Assembly: GCF_003319105.1 (NCBI RefSeq)
Contig: NZ_QOHH01000003.1
Span: 248,001 to 312,000, forward strand
From: Blastococcus sp. TF02-09
Lineage (GTDB): Bacteria > Actinomycetota > Actinomycetes > Mycobacteriales > Geodermatophilaceae
Direction: 5' to 3'
Length of the DNA stretch: 64,000 nucleotides
Below the pieces are notes generated by a model, which saw nothing but the letters and a program-made list of their open reading frames with translations, had not been told where the DNA came from and searched no databases. This document shows positions 33,503-41,671 of the stretch, piece by piece. The number at the start of each line of letters is the position of its first letter. Positions within the stretch are counted from its first letter, which is position 1. A program made the translations under genes and the position numbers.

Positions 33503-34996
33503 GTGCGGACCGTTCCCGGACCCACCGACCGCGTCGTCGTCGTCGGCGCCGGCCTGGCAGGGCTCGCGACGGCGCTGCGGCTGCGCGGCGCCGGCCGCGA
33601 GGTCACCGTCGTCGAGCGGGGCATGCACCCCGGCGGCCGCGCCGGGCGGATCGAGTCGCACGGCTACGCCCTGGACACCGGGCCGTCGGTGTTCACCGCG
33701 CCCGAGGTGCTCGACGACACCTTCGCCGCGGTCGGCGCGAAGACCGCCGACCGGCTGATCCTCACCCCGCTGGAGACCAGCTACCGGGCGCAGTTCGCCG
33801 ACGGCAGCTCGCTCGACGTGCACGCCGCGCCGGACGCCTTCGCCGCGGAGGTCGCGCGGCTGTGCGGTCCCGCCGAGGCCGAGGCGCTGCGCCGCTACCT
33901 CGCCGACCTCGCCGAGCTCTACCGGCTGCAGCTGGCCACCTTCATCGACCGCAACCTGGACTCCCCGCTCGACCTGCTCGGACCGGAGCTGGTGCAGCTG
34001 GCCCGCCGCGGCGGATTCGGCCGGCTGTCCACCCACGTCGGGAAGTACTTCGCCGACGACCGGCTGCGCCGGCTGTTCAGCTTCCAGGCGCTCTACGCCG
34101 GGGTCTCCCCGTTCCGGGCCATCGCGGCCTACGCCGTCATCGCCCAGCTCGACATCGGCGCCGGCGTCTGGCACCCCGAGGGCGGGATCGGGGCGGTGCC
34201 CCGGGCGCTGGCCGCCGCGGCCGCCGACGCCGGCGTCGAGTTCCGCTACGGGGCGAGCGTGACCGCGCTGCCCACCTCGGGACGGCGGGTGAGCGGGGTG
34301 CAGCTGGCCGACGGCGAGGTGCTGCCCGCCGACGCCGTCGTCGTCACCAGCGACGCGCCCTGGCGGCTGGTGCCCGGCGTGCCCGCTCCCCGCCGGCCGG
34401 TGTGGTCACCGTCGTGCGTGGCGCTGCACGTCGGGGTGCGCGACGAGCTGCCCGGCCAGGCGCACCACACCATCAGCTTCGGTGCGTCGTGGCAGCAGGT
34501 GTTCGACGAGCTCACCCGCGACGGCCGCCCGATGAGCGACCCCAGCCTGCTGATCAGCATGCCGTCGGTCACCGACCGCACGCTGGCACCCGAGGGCGGC
34601 CAGGTGGTCAGCGTCGTGGCCCCCACCCCGAACCTCGACCCGCGCAGCGGCGGCAATCCCACCCTGGACTGGGCGACCCTCGGCCCGCGCTACCGCGAGG
34701 AGCTGCTGGCCACGCTGGACGCGCGCGGCTGGACCGGGATCGCCGACGCGATCGAGGTCGAGCACATGGACACCCCGCTGACCTGGGCCGAGCAGGGCAT
34801 GGCCGCGGGCACGCCGTTCGCCCTGGCGCACACCTTCGGCCAGACCGGCCCCTTCCGGCCCTCGACCCTGCCGCGGCGCGGGCCGGAGAACGTGGTGCTC
34901 GCCGGGTCCTCCGTGCAGCCCGGGGTCGGCGTGCCGATGGTGCTGATCAGCGGCCGGCTGGCCGCCGAGCGCATCACCGGACCGGTGGCGCGATGA
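33503..34996 (+). CDS. crtI: Phytoene desaturase
   Basis: A 497-residue FAD enzyme of the CrtI type that converts phytoene to lycopene. The FAD motif RVVVVGAGLAGLATALRLRG is at about 10-29 and the C-terminal signature NVVLAGSSVQPGVGVPMVLI near 465-484. DTGPSVFTAP (about 53-62) is typical for the family. The GTG lies 1 bp after the crtE stop, and the stop overlaps the crtB ATG (ATGA), so crtE, crtI and crtB form one operon. The number of double bonds introduced cannot be read from sequence. Confidence 0.93.
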   Translation: MRTVPGPTDRVVVVGAGLAGLATALRLRGAGREVTVVERGMHPGGRAGRIESHGYALDTGPSVFTAPEVLDDTFAAVGAKTADRLILTPLETSYRAQFADGSSLDVHAAPDAFAAEVARLCGPAEAEALRRYLADLAELYRLQLATFIDRNLDSPLDLLGPELVQLARRGGFGRLSTHVGKYFADDRLRRLFSFQALYAGVSPFRAIAAYAVIAQLDIGAGVWHPEGGIGAVPRALAAAAADAGVEFRYGASVTALPTSGRRVSGVQLADGEVLPADAVVVTSDAPWRLVPGVPAPRRPVWSPSCVALHVGVRDELPGQAHHTISFGASWQQVFDELTRDGRPMSDPSLLISMPSVTDRTLAPEGGQVVSVVAPTPNLDPRSGGNPTLDWATLGPRYREELLATLDARGWTGIADAIEVEHMDTPLTWAEQGMAAGTPFALAHTFGQTGPFRPSTLPRRGPENVVLAGSSVQPGVGVPMVLISGRLAAERITGPVAR

Positions 34997-35946
34997 CGCT
35001 GGTGCACCCCCCGGGCACGCAGGCGGCCCGGCAGCAGCAGCTCGCCGCGGCCTACGCGCACTGCGCGGCGATCGCGGCCGAGCACGGCAAGAGCTACTTC
35101 CTGGCCACCCGGCTGCTCACCCCGGACCGGCGTCCAGCGGTGCACGCGCTGTACGCGGCCGCCCGCACCGCCGACGACCTCGTCGACCTGCCCGGCGCCG
35201 ATCCGGTGGGCGACCTCACCGAGTGGTCGCGCGCGGTGCTCGCGGAGCTGGCCACCGGCTGGTCGGAGGACCCGGTCCGGCTGGCCCTGGTGCACACCTA
35301 CCGCCGCTACGGCATCGGCGTCGACCACCTCGTCGACTTCCTCGCCGCGATGACCAGCGACCTCGACGTCGACTCCTACGCCGACCTGGCCGCGCTCGAC
35401 CGATACATGTGGGGCTCGGCGTCGGTGATCGGGCTGCAGGTGCTGCCCGTCCTCGGCACCGCGCCCGGCGTGACCCGCGAGGAGGCCGCGCCGCACGCCA
35501 TCGCCCTGGGCGAGGCCTTCCAGCTCACCAACTTCCTGCGCGACGTCGCCGAGGACGTCGACCGCGGGCGGGTGTACCTCCCCGCCGACCTCATGGCCGC
35601 GCACGGCGTCACCCGGGAGCAGCTCGCCGAGAAGCGGCACTCCCCCGGCTTCGCGGCGCTGATGCGGGAGATGGTGGCGATCACCCGCCGCCGGTACGAC
35701 GACGCCGCGCCCGGCACGCCGATGCTCGCGGCGGAGTCCCGCGACTGCGTGCGGGCCGCGACCGACCTGTACGGCGGCATCCTCCGCGAGATCGAGCGGG
35801 CGGACTACCGGGTGCTCGACGGGCGGGTGTCGGTCTCCCGGCCCCGGCGCCTGGCGGTGTTCGCCCGCCGGTTGACCGCCGCCCAGCTGGCCAGGGTGAG
35901 GGTGACCATGGCGAAGCCGAAGAGCAGGTCCTCGACGGGGGCGTAG
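34993..35946 (+). CDS. crtB: Phytoene synthase
   Basis: A 317-residue squalene/phytoene synthase that joins two geranylgeranyl diphosphates. The two Asp-rich metal motifs are AARTADDLVD (about 56-65) and QLTNFLRDVAEDVDRGRVYL (about 175-194). The last 47 codons run antisense into the lycopene cyclase subunit gene on the other strand: the overlap is 142 bp, and the tail RVTMAKPKSRSSTGA is not typical of phytoene synthases, so this end looks like an extension after loss of an earlier stop. The ATG overlaps the crtI stop. Confidence 0.92.
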   Translation: MTLVHPPGTQAARQQQLAAAYAHCAAIAAEHGKSYFLATRLLTPDRRPAVHALYAAARTADDLVDLPGADPVGDLTEWSRAVLAELATGWSEDPVRLALVHTYRRYGIGVDHLVDFLAAMTSDLDVDSYADLAALDRYMWGSASVIGLQVLPVLGTAPGVTREEAAPHAIALGEAFQLTNFLRDVAEDVDRGRVYLPADLMAAHGVTREQLAEKRHSPGFAALMREMVAITRRRYDDAAPGTPMLAAESRDCVRAATDLYGGILREIERADYRVLDGRVSVSRPRRLAVFARRLTAAQLARVRVTMAKPKSRSSTGA

Positions 35947-36152
35947 GCGATCCGCGGCCCCCAGATCGCCTGCTCGTCGTAGACCACGACGTCCAGGCCG
36001 GTGAGCACGCCGTTCATCAGCAGCTGGAAGGTCACGATGATCGCGTAGGCGGTCCAGAAGACCTTCCGGGTGACCATGCGGGTCCGGTAGACGGCCAGGT
36101 CCACCACCAGGACGGCGACCACCGAGACCACCGCCAGGGCGCTGTAGCTCAC
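35805..36152 (-). CDS. crtYd: Lycopene cyclase subunit (CrtYd-type)
   Basis: A 115-residue membrane protein with three hydrophobic helices, second half of the heterodimeric lycopene cyclase. The conserved PxE(D/E) motif is APVEDLLFGFAMV (about 75-87), which corresponds to the catalytic acidic pair of this family. The charged C-terminal tail (RRRGRETD) lies within the 142-bp antisense overlap with crtB. Its GTG overlaps the stop of the upstream subunit (GTGA), so the two are made together. It could act as a beta- or gamma-cyclase; ring number is not decided by sequence. Confidence 0.88.
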   Translation of the reverse strand: MSYSALAVVSVVAVLVVDLAVYRTRMVTRKVFWTAYAIIVTFQLLMNGVLTGLDVVVYDEQAIWGPRIAYAPVEDLLFGFAMVTLTLASWAAVNRRANTARRRGRETDTRPSSTR

Positions 36153-36493
36153 GCGTCGGCCTCCTCGCGCGGATAGCCGGGGTCCCAGCCGGTGACGCGG
36201 CGCACCGCCTCCAGCGCCAGCACCGAGCACAGCGGGACGACGAGGAAGAACAGCACCTCCTCCACCGGGATGCCGCCGGGCAGCCGGACGTCGAGGGTGC
36301 GCACCGGGGAGTAGTCCCAGTGGCCCTGGCTGATCGCGTAGAGCACCCAGCCGATGAAGACCGCGAGCTCCGGCACGATCGCGAGCAGGAAGCGCCGCCA
36401 CCGCGCGTAGACCCGCACGCGGAGCACCAGCTCCAGGGGCGCGGTCACGACCAGGCACCCGGCGAGCAGCCCGAGGTAGGTCAGCTGCTCCAC
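36149..36493 (-). CDS. crtYc: Lycopene cyclase subunit (CrtYc-type)
   Basis: A 114-residue membrane protein with three hydrophobic segments, first half of the heterodimeric lycopene cyclase. The family motif is IPVEEVLFFLVVPL (about 73-86), and ARWRRF and SQGHWDYSP are typical loop pieces. The GTG at 36493 follows GAGGA. It is separated by 25 bp from the Rv2175c-like gene upstream on the same strand, so all three could share the promoter in the 36839-36859 palindrome. Subunit lettering follows order only. Confidence 0.88.
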   Translation of the reverse strand: MEQLTYLGLLAGCLVVTAPLELVLRVRVYARWRRFLLAIVPELAVFIGWVLYAISQGHWDYSPVRTLDVRLPGGIPVEEVLFFLVVPLCSVLALEAVRRVTGWDPGYPREEADA

Positions 36494-36518
36494 GGCGGTT
36501 CCTCCCCGGCCGGCGACG

Positions 36519-36842
36519 TCAGAACGCCAGGGCCTGCGCCCGGCGGGTGACCTCGGTGTGCCGGTCGTCGCGCAGCGCCTGCACCGGCGTGCCGGGCAGC
36601 GTCTCGTCCTCCCGGAACAGCCAGGCGAAGGCGTCCTCGTCGGAGTAGCCGCCGTCCCTGAGCACGGTGAGCAGCCCGGGCAGGTGCTTGAGGATCACGC
36701 CGTCCTGCACGAACGCGGCTGGGATCTTGCCGTTGCCGCTGCCCGGGACGGCCATCAGCTTCCCGTCGCGCAGCAGCTGCCGGACGCGGTTCGGGGAGGT
36801 GCCGAGGAGCTGGGCGACCTCCGTGAGCGTCAACGTGTCCAT
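36519..36842 (-). CDS. Rv2175c-family DNA-binding protein (PknL substrate family)
   Basis: A 107-residue winged helix-turn-helix protein matching the core of mycobacterial Rv2175c: LTEVAQLLGTSPNRVRQLLR (about 6-25), KHLPGLLTVLRDGGYSDE (about 53-70) and the C-terminal TRRAQALAF. In M. tuberculosis the protein is phosphorylated by PknL on a Thr in a flexible N-terminal tail; that tail is absent here because the ATG at 36842 is the only start and opens directly on the helix-turn-helix. The start lies inside a palindrome with TAGGGT 8 nt upstream, so a leaderless mRNA is expected. Confidence 0.88.
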   Translation of the reverse strand: MDTLTLTEVAQLLGTSPNRVRQLLRDGKLMAVPGSGNGKIPAAFVQDGVILKHLPGLLTVLRDGGYSDEDAFAWLFREDETLPGTPVQALRDDRHTEVTRRAQALAF

Positions 36843-36859
36843 AGGGTGCGACCCTATGG
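36839..36859. promoter_or_regulatory. Palindrome with two divergent start codons and -10 boxes
   Basis: A perfect palindrome, CCATAGGGT then GCG then ACCCTATGG, holds the ATG of the Rv2175c-like gene (36842, minus) and of the lactate-oxidase-family gene (36856, plus). Only 13 bp separate the two ATGs. TAGGGT occurs on each strand (36842-36847 plus; 36851-36856 minus), 8 nt before the respective ATG, fitting leaderless divergent transcription. The symmetry could also be an operator. Confidence 0.6.
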
Positions 36860-37991
36860 CGCCCCCACTCCCCGCGGACAGCCCGGTGCCGGGCCAGCGA
36901 CGCCGCGCCGTCGGCGAGCCGACCCCCGAGGACGCCGGGCACGAGCCCCCGTTCCTCGACCTGCCCGCGCTCGAGGAGCGGGCCCGCGAGTTGCTCCCCG
37001 CCGACGTCTACGACTACTACGCCGGGGGCGCGGAGACCGAGACGACGCTGCGCGAGGCCCCCGGCTCCTGGCAGGCCTGGCGGCTGCGCCCCCGCGTGCT
37101 GACCGGCATCACCGCCGTTCCGCTCGCCACCGACCTGCTGGGCACCCCGGTCGGCTCCCCCATCGGCGTCGCCCCCTGGGCCTACCAGGGCATGGCACAC
37201 CCCGACGGCGAGCTCGCCACCGCACGCGGCGCCGCTGCGGCCGGGTCGCTCATGACCGTCTCGACCAGCGCCACGCACGCGCTCGAGGAGGTGGCGGCCG
37301 AGCCCCCGGCGCGCCGAAGTGGTTCCAGCTCTACCGCCTGCACTCCTCCGCGCACACCGACGACCTCGCCCGCCGGGCGGGTGCGGCCGGCTACACCGCG
37401 CTGGTCCTGACCGTCGACCTGCCGCTGCTGGGCCGCCGGCGGCGCGACCTGGTGCACCGGTTCGCCCTGCCGGCCGGCCTCCGGATGGCCAACCATCCGG
37501 ACGACGGCGACCGGCCCTCGCTGCAGGACCTGGCGACCGCGACCTGGACCTTCGACGACATCGCCCGCTTCGGCGACCTCTCCGGCCTGCCGGTCGTGGT
37601 CAAGGGCGTGCTCCGGGGCGACGACGCCGTCCGCTGCGTGCAGGCCGGCGCCTCGGCCGTCTGGGTGTCCACGCACGGCGGCCGGCAGGTCGACCCGGCG
37701 GTGGCCAGCGCGCACGCCCTGCCGGAGGTGGTCGAGGCCGTGGGCGAGGAGGTGGAGGTCTACGCCGACGGCGGGGTCCGCACCGGCTCCGACGTCCTCA
37801 CCGCCCTCGCCCTGGGCGCCCGGGCGGTGTTCGTCGGCCGGCCCACGATCTGGGGGCTGGCCACCGGCGGTGCCGACGGCGTGGCCGGCGTCCTCACCGC
37901 GCTCGGCGAGGAGCTGGCGCACACCATGGCGCTGTGTGGCGTGGACGACGTCCGGTCGGTGCCCCGCGACACCGTGGTCCGCGCGCGATAA
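36856..37991 (+). pseudogene. FMN-dependent alpha-hydroxy acid oxidase (lactate oxidase family), frameshifted near 37303
   Basis: About 378 residues when repaired. The first frame gives YYAGGAETETTLREA, SPIGVAPWAYQGMAHPDGE and SLMTVSTSATHALEEVAAE; the second resumes with [35 protein letters not shown], the active-site His/Arg in [10 protein letters not shown], and [11 protein letters not shown] for FMN phosphate binding. The join is at a run of five C (37303-37307); one more C would restore the frame. The 1136-nt span is one short of a multiple of three. The enzyme would oxidise L-lactate or a similar acid with O2 or a quinone. Error or true mutation cannot be told apart here. Confidence 0.8.
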
Positions 37992-37994
37992 CCT
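37966..37994 (+). promoter_or_regulatory. Promoter of the glyA leader
   Basis: GCGACA (37966-37971) and TAACCT (37989-37994) are 17 bp apart and resemble -35 and -10 elements. Transcription would start at G38001, the first base of the ZTP riboswitch. It lies inside the 3' end of the upstream oxidase gene. Confidence 0.5.
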
Positions 37995-38000
37995 CGTGCC

Positions 38001-38075
38001 GGGCCGTGACTGGCGCGAAGAGGTGGGCAACCACCGGGGAGCGGTCCGCGACTTCCCTGCCGCGCGCCTGGGCGA
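38001..38075 (+). ncRNA. ZTP (pfl) riboswitch upstream of glyA
   Basis: The leader contains the conserved pfl-motif pieces in order: GGGCCGTGACTGGCG (38001-38015), GGTGGGCAACCACCGGGGAGCG as a hairpin plus conserved strand (38022-38043) and CGCGCCTGGGC (38063-38073). This RNA class binds ZMP/ZTP, which accumulates when 10-formyl-tetrahydrofolate is short, and commonly controls glyA and purine genes. CCTGG in the last conserved strand (38067-38071) can pair with the glyA ribosome binding region CCAGG (38094-38098), suggesting control of translation initiation. Confidence 0.85.
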
Positions 38076-38106
38076 CCCTGTTGACGACGCCGGCCAGGAG
38101 ACCCCC

Positions 38107-39576
38107 ATGACCACTGCGCCCTCCACCTCCACCACGCCCTTCGACGCCGCGACGGCCTCGGACGCCTACCGCAGCGCCCTGGCGGTGATCGGCGCCGTCG
38201 AGCCGCGGGTCGCCGCCGCGATCGGCCAGGAGCTGACCGACCAGCGCGAGTCGCTCAAGCTGATCGCGAGCGAGAACTACGCCAGCCCGGCGGTGCTGCT
38301 CACCATGGGCAACTGGTTCAGCGACAAGTACGCCGAGGGCACCGTGGGCCACCGCTTCTACGCGGGCTGCCAGAACGTGGACACCGTCGAGTCGGTCGCC
38401 GCCGAGCACGCCCGCGAGCTGTTCGGCGCCCCCTACGCCTACGTCCAGCCGCACTCGGGCATCGACGCCAACCTGGTCGCCTTCTGGGCCGTCCTCGCCC
38501 AGCGGGTGGAGCTGCCGGCGCTGGAGAAGGCCGGCGCGAAGCACGTCAACGACCTCACCGACGCCGACTGGGCCACGCTGCGCCGCGCCCTGGGCGACCA
38601 GCGGATGCTCGGCATGTCCCTGGACGCCGGCGGGCACCTCACCCACGGCTTCCGGCCCAACATCAGCGGCAAGATGTTCGAGCAGTCCTCCTACGGGACC
38701 GACCCCTCCACCGAGCTGCTGGACTACGACGCCGTCCGCGCCCGCGCCCGCGAGTTCAAGCCGCTGATCATGATGGCCGGCTACTCCGCCTACCCGCGCC
38801 GGGTGAACTTCGCGACGATGCGCGAGATCGCCGACGAGGTCGGCGCCACCCTCGTGGTCGACATGGCGCACTTCGCCGGCCTCGTGGCGGGCAAGGTGCT
38901 CACCGGCGACTTCGACCCGGTGCCGCACGCCCACGTCGTCACCAGCACCAGCCACAAGTCGCTGCGCGGCCCGCGGGGCGGGTTCGTGCTGGCCCAGCCC
39001 GAGTTCGCCGACGCCGTCGACCGCGGCTGCCCCATGGTGCTCGGCGGGCCGCTGCCGCACGTCATGGCTTCCAAGGCCGTCGCCTTCGCCGAGGCCCGCC
39101 AGCCCGCCTTCGCCGGCTACGCGCAGGCCGTCGCCGACAACGCGCAGAGCCTGGCCGAGGGCCTGACCAGCCGCGGCGCCCGGCTGGTCACCGGCGGCAC
39201 CGACAACCACCTGGTGCTGCTCGACGTCACCGCCTTCGGCCTCACCGGGCGGCAGGCGGAGTCCGCGCTGCTGGACGCCGGCATCGTCACCAACCGCAAC
39301 GCCATCCCGGCCGACCCGAACGGCGCCTGGTACACCTCCGGCGTCCGGCTGGGCACCCCGGCGCTCACCACCCGCGGGTTCGGCGCGGCCGAGTTCGACC
39401 GGACGGCGGAGCTGATCGTCGACGTCCTGACCGGCGCCACCCCGACCGCGACGCGGGACGGCGGCGTCTCCAAGGCCAAGTACGTGCTCACCGACGGCCT
39501 CGCCGACCGGACCCGTGCCGCCACCGCCGAGCTGCTCGCCGCCCACCCGCTCTACCCGGGCCTGGACCTCGCCTGA
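38107..39576 (+). CDS. glyA: Serine hydroxymethyltransferase
   Basis: A 489-residue PLP enzyme that interconverts serine and glycine with tetrahydrofolate. [17 protein letters not shown] (about 52-68) opens the fold, [16 protein letters not shown] follows, DMAHFAGL carries the PLP Asp/His, and the Schiff-base Lys is in [15 protein letters not shown] (about 279-293). It is longer than the usual 420-430-residue GlyA, with an insertion around residues 130-175, as in a subgroup of actinobacterial enzymes. CAGGAG stands 8 nt before the ATG. A ZTP riboswitch in the leader ties expression to one-carbon supply. A strong hairpin ends the unit. Confidence 0.93.
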   Translation: MTTAPSTSTTPFDAATASDAYRSALAVIGAVEPRVAAAIGQELTDQRESLKLIASENYASPAVLLTMGNWFSDKYAEGTVGHRFYAGCQNVDTVESVAAEHARELFGAPYAYVQPHSGIDANLVAFWAVLAQRVELPALEKAGAKHVNDLTDADWATLRRALGDQRMLGMSLDAGGHLTHGFRPNISGKMFEQSSYGTDPSTELLDYDAVRARAREFKPLIMMAGYSAYPRRVNFATMREIADEVGATLVVDMAHFAGLVAGKVLTGDFDPVPHAHVVTSTSHKSLRGPRGGFVLAQPEFADAVDRGCPMVLGGPLPHVMASKAVAFAEARQPAFAGYAQAVADNAQSLAEGLTSRGARLVTGGTDNHLVLLDVTAFGLTGRQAESALLDAGIVTNRNAIPADPNGAWYTSGVRLGTPALTTRGFGAAEFDRTAELIVDVLTGATPTATRDGGVSKAKYVLTDGLADRTRAATAELLAAHPLYPGLDLA

Positions 39577-39595
39577 TCCCGCGGCGACTGCCCGT

Positions 39596-39633
39596 GGGGC
39601 CGGTGTGACAGGAGAACCCATCCCACCGGCCCC
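39596..39633 (+). terminator. Hairpin terminator after glyA
   Basis: GGGGCCGGTG (39596-39605) and CACCGGCCCC (39624-39633) form a perfect 10-bp stem with an 18-nt loop, 19 bp after the glyA stop and before the pknL promoter. No T-tract follows. Confidence 0.65.
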
Positions 39634-39671
39634 GCGCCCGCGTGTGGGCACCCGTCGCCGGGGAGCGCTCC

Positions 39672-39677
39672 TACACT
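39672..39677 (+). promoter_or_regulatory. -10 box for a leaderless pknL mRNA
   Basis: TACACT stands exactly 7 nt before the GTG at 39685; no ribosome binding site is present. This predicts transcription from the start codon itself. Confidence 0.6.
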
Positions 39678-39684
39678 CGTCCGG

Positions 39685-41658
39685 GTGGACACCGTCGTGA
39701 GCGACCCCGTGGTCGGGCTCGTTCTCGAGGGCCGCTACCGCCTCGAGGAACGGGTGGCGCGCGGCGGCATGTCCACCGTCTACTCGGCCACCGACCTGCG
39801 GCTGCACAAGACGGTCGCGGTGAAGGTCATGGCCGAGCACCTGGCCCACGACCCCACCTTCGTCGACCGCTTCACCCGCGAGGCCCGGGCGGCGGCGATG
39901 CTCAGCCACCCGAACGTCGTCGGCGTCAGCGACCAGGGGAGCGACCAGGGGCTGGTGTTCCTGGTCATGGAGCTGGTGCGCGGCCGCACGCTGCGCGACC
40001 TGCTCACCGCCCGCGGCCGGCTGACCGTGGCCGAGGCGTTCGCCGTGCTGGAGCCCGTCCTCTCCGGGCTGACCGCTGCCCACCGGGCCGGCATCGTGCA
40101 CCGCGACATCAAGCCGGAGAACGTCCTCATCGGCATCGACGGCGTGGTGAAGGTCGCCGACTTCGGGCTGGCGCGCGCCGTCGTCGGCACCGGGCAGACC
40201 AGCCAGACCGGCGGCGTCCTCATCGGCACCGTCGCCTACCTCTCCCCCGAGCAGCTCGAGCGCGGCCGCGCCGACGCCCGCAGCGACATCTACGCCGCCG
40301 GCATCGTGCTGTACGAGATGCTCACCGGGCACCCGCCCTACGGCGGCGACACCCCGCTGGCGGTCGCCTACCAGCACGTGCACAACGACGTCCCCGCCCC
40401 GTCGAGCGAGGTGCCCGGGCTGCCGTGGCAGGTCGACGAGCTGGTCGCCCGCGGCACCCGCCGGGACCCCGCCGGCCGGCCGATCGACGCCGGCGCCTTC
40501 CTCGCCGAGATGAACGACGTGCGCAAGGACCTCGGCATCGAGCCCGTGCCGGTGCCCACCGGGCGCAGCACGGCCGGCCCCGCGACGCTGCGCCCCACCA
40601 ACCGCCCGACCCGGCCGCGGCACCCCAGCAACCCGGGCACCGCCGTCCTGGGCGCCCAGCGCAACGGCCGCACCAGCACGATGCCGGGCATGGGCGCCGG
40701 CCCGACCACCGACGTCGGCGGCCGGCGGCCCGGGGTCGACCGCGCGCGCCCCGGCGTGCCGGAGCACATCCGCCGCCGCCGCGCTCGCTTCGCCGTCGCC
40801 CTCGTGCTGCTGCTGGCGATCACCATCGGCGCCGTCGGCTGGTGGCTGGGCAGCGGCCGGTGGACCGACGTCCCGAACCTGGTCGGCAAGTCGCGCGAGG
40901 CGGCCGTGGACCTGCTGCAGGAGGCCGGCCTGGACCCGGAGCCGGTCACCGAGCAGTGGAGCGAGGACGTCCCCGCCGGCACCGTGATCTCCATCGACCC
41001 CGCGGCCGGTGGCGAGGCCATCCGCGGCACCGACGTCGAGGTCGTGGTGTCCAAGGGCCCCGAGCGCTACGTCATCGCACCCGAGCTGGTCGGCCGCCCG
41101 GCCGACGAGGTCGAGGCGACGCTGCAGGAGAGCACCCCGGTGCAGATCACCCGCACCGAGGTCTTCGACAACACCGTCCCGGTCGGGATGGTGACCGCCT
41201 TCGACCCGCCCGCCGGCACGAAGCTGACCCGCGAGCAGGTCGTCACGATGCTGGTCAGCAAGGGGCACGCGCCGGTGGCCGTGCCCGACGTGACCGGCCA
41301 GACGCCCGAGCAGGCGACCGCGAACCTCGAGGAGCTCGGCTTCGAGGTGGTCCGCGGCGAGGACGGCCGCAGCGCCGACGTCGACAAGGGCGAGGTCATG
41401 GCCGTCGCCCCCGCTCCCGGCGAGAAGGCGCCCTACCGCAGCACGGTGACGATCCGGGTCTCGGTCGGCGTCCCGCTGGTGGAGGTGCCCGACGTGGTCG
41501 GCCTGAACGAGGCCGACGCGATCGCCAAGCTGCGGTCGGTGGGCCTGGAGGTCGAGTCGACCCGCTTCTTCGGCGACCGCGTCTTCCGGCAGAGCGTGAG
41601 CCCCGGCGAGACCGTCGAGCAGGGCACCAAGGTCACGATCCTCCTGACGTTCGGATAG
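39685..41658 (+). CDS. pknL: Serine/threonine protein kinase with PASTA domains (PknL-like)
   Basis: A 657-residue membrane kinase. The kinase domain (about 11-275) has the Gly loop VARGGMSTVY, the ATP Lys in VAVKVM, the catalytic HRDIKPENV and DFG (VADFGLA). After a Pro/Arg-rich juxtamembrane linker, one helix (about 371-390, FAVALVLLLAITIGAVGWWL) crosses the membrane, and four PASTA repeats (about 394-657) face outside and may bind peptidoglycan fragments. M. tuberculosis PknL is at the same place in the genome but lacks PASTA; corynebacterial PknL has it. Its M. tuberculosis substrate Rv2175c is here three genes away. GTG start with a -10 box 7 nt upstream. Confidence 0.92.
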   Translation: MDTVVSDPVVGLVLEGRYRLEERVARGGMSTVYSATDLRLHKTVAVKVMAEHLAHDPTFVDRFTREARAAAMLSHPNVVGVSDQGSDQGLVFLVMELVRGRTLRDLLTARGRLTVAEAFAVLEPVLSGLTAAHRAGIVHRDIKPENVLIGIDGVVKVADFGLARAVVGTGQTSQTGGVLIGTVAYLSPEQLERGRADARSDIYAAGIVLYEMLTGHPPYGGDTPLAVAYQHVHNDVPAPSSEVPGLPWQVDELVARGTRRDPAGRPIDAGAFLAEMNDVRKDLGIEPVPVPTGRSTAGPATLRPTNRPTRPRHPSNPGTAVLGAQRNGRTSTMPGMGAGPTTDVGGRRPGVDRARPGVPEHIRRRRARFAVALVLLLAITIGAVGWWLGSGRWTDVPNLVGKSREAAVDLLQEAGLDPEPVTEQWSEDVPAGTVISIDPAAGGEAIRGTDVEVVVSKGPERYVIAPELVGRPADEVEATLQESTPVQITRTEVFDNTVPVGMVTAFDPPAGTKLTREQVVTMLVSKGHAPVAVPDVTGQTPEQATANLEELGFEVVRGEDGRSADVDKGEVMAVAPAPGEKAPYRSTVTIRVSVGVPLVEVPDVVGLNEADAIAKLRSVGLEVESTRFFGDRVFRQSVSPGETVEQGTKVTILLTFG

Positions 41659-41671
41659 GCGCGCGCCCGCC

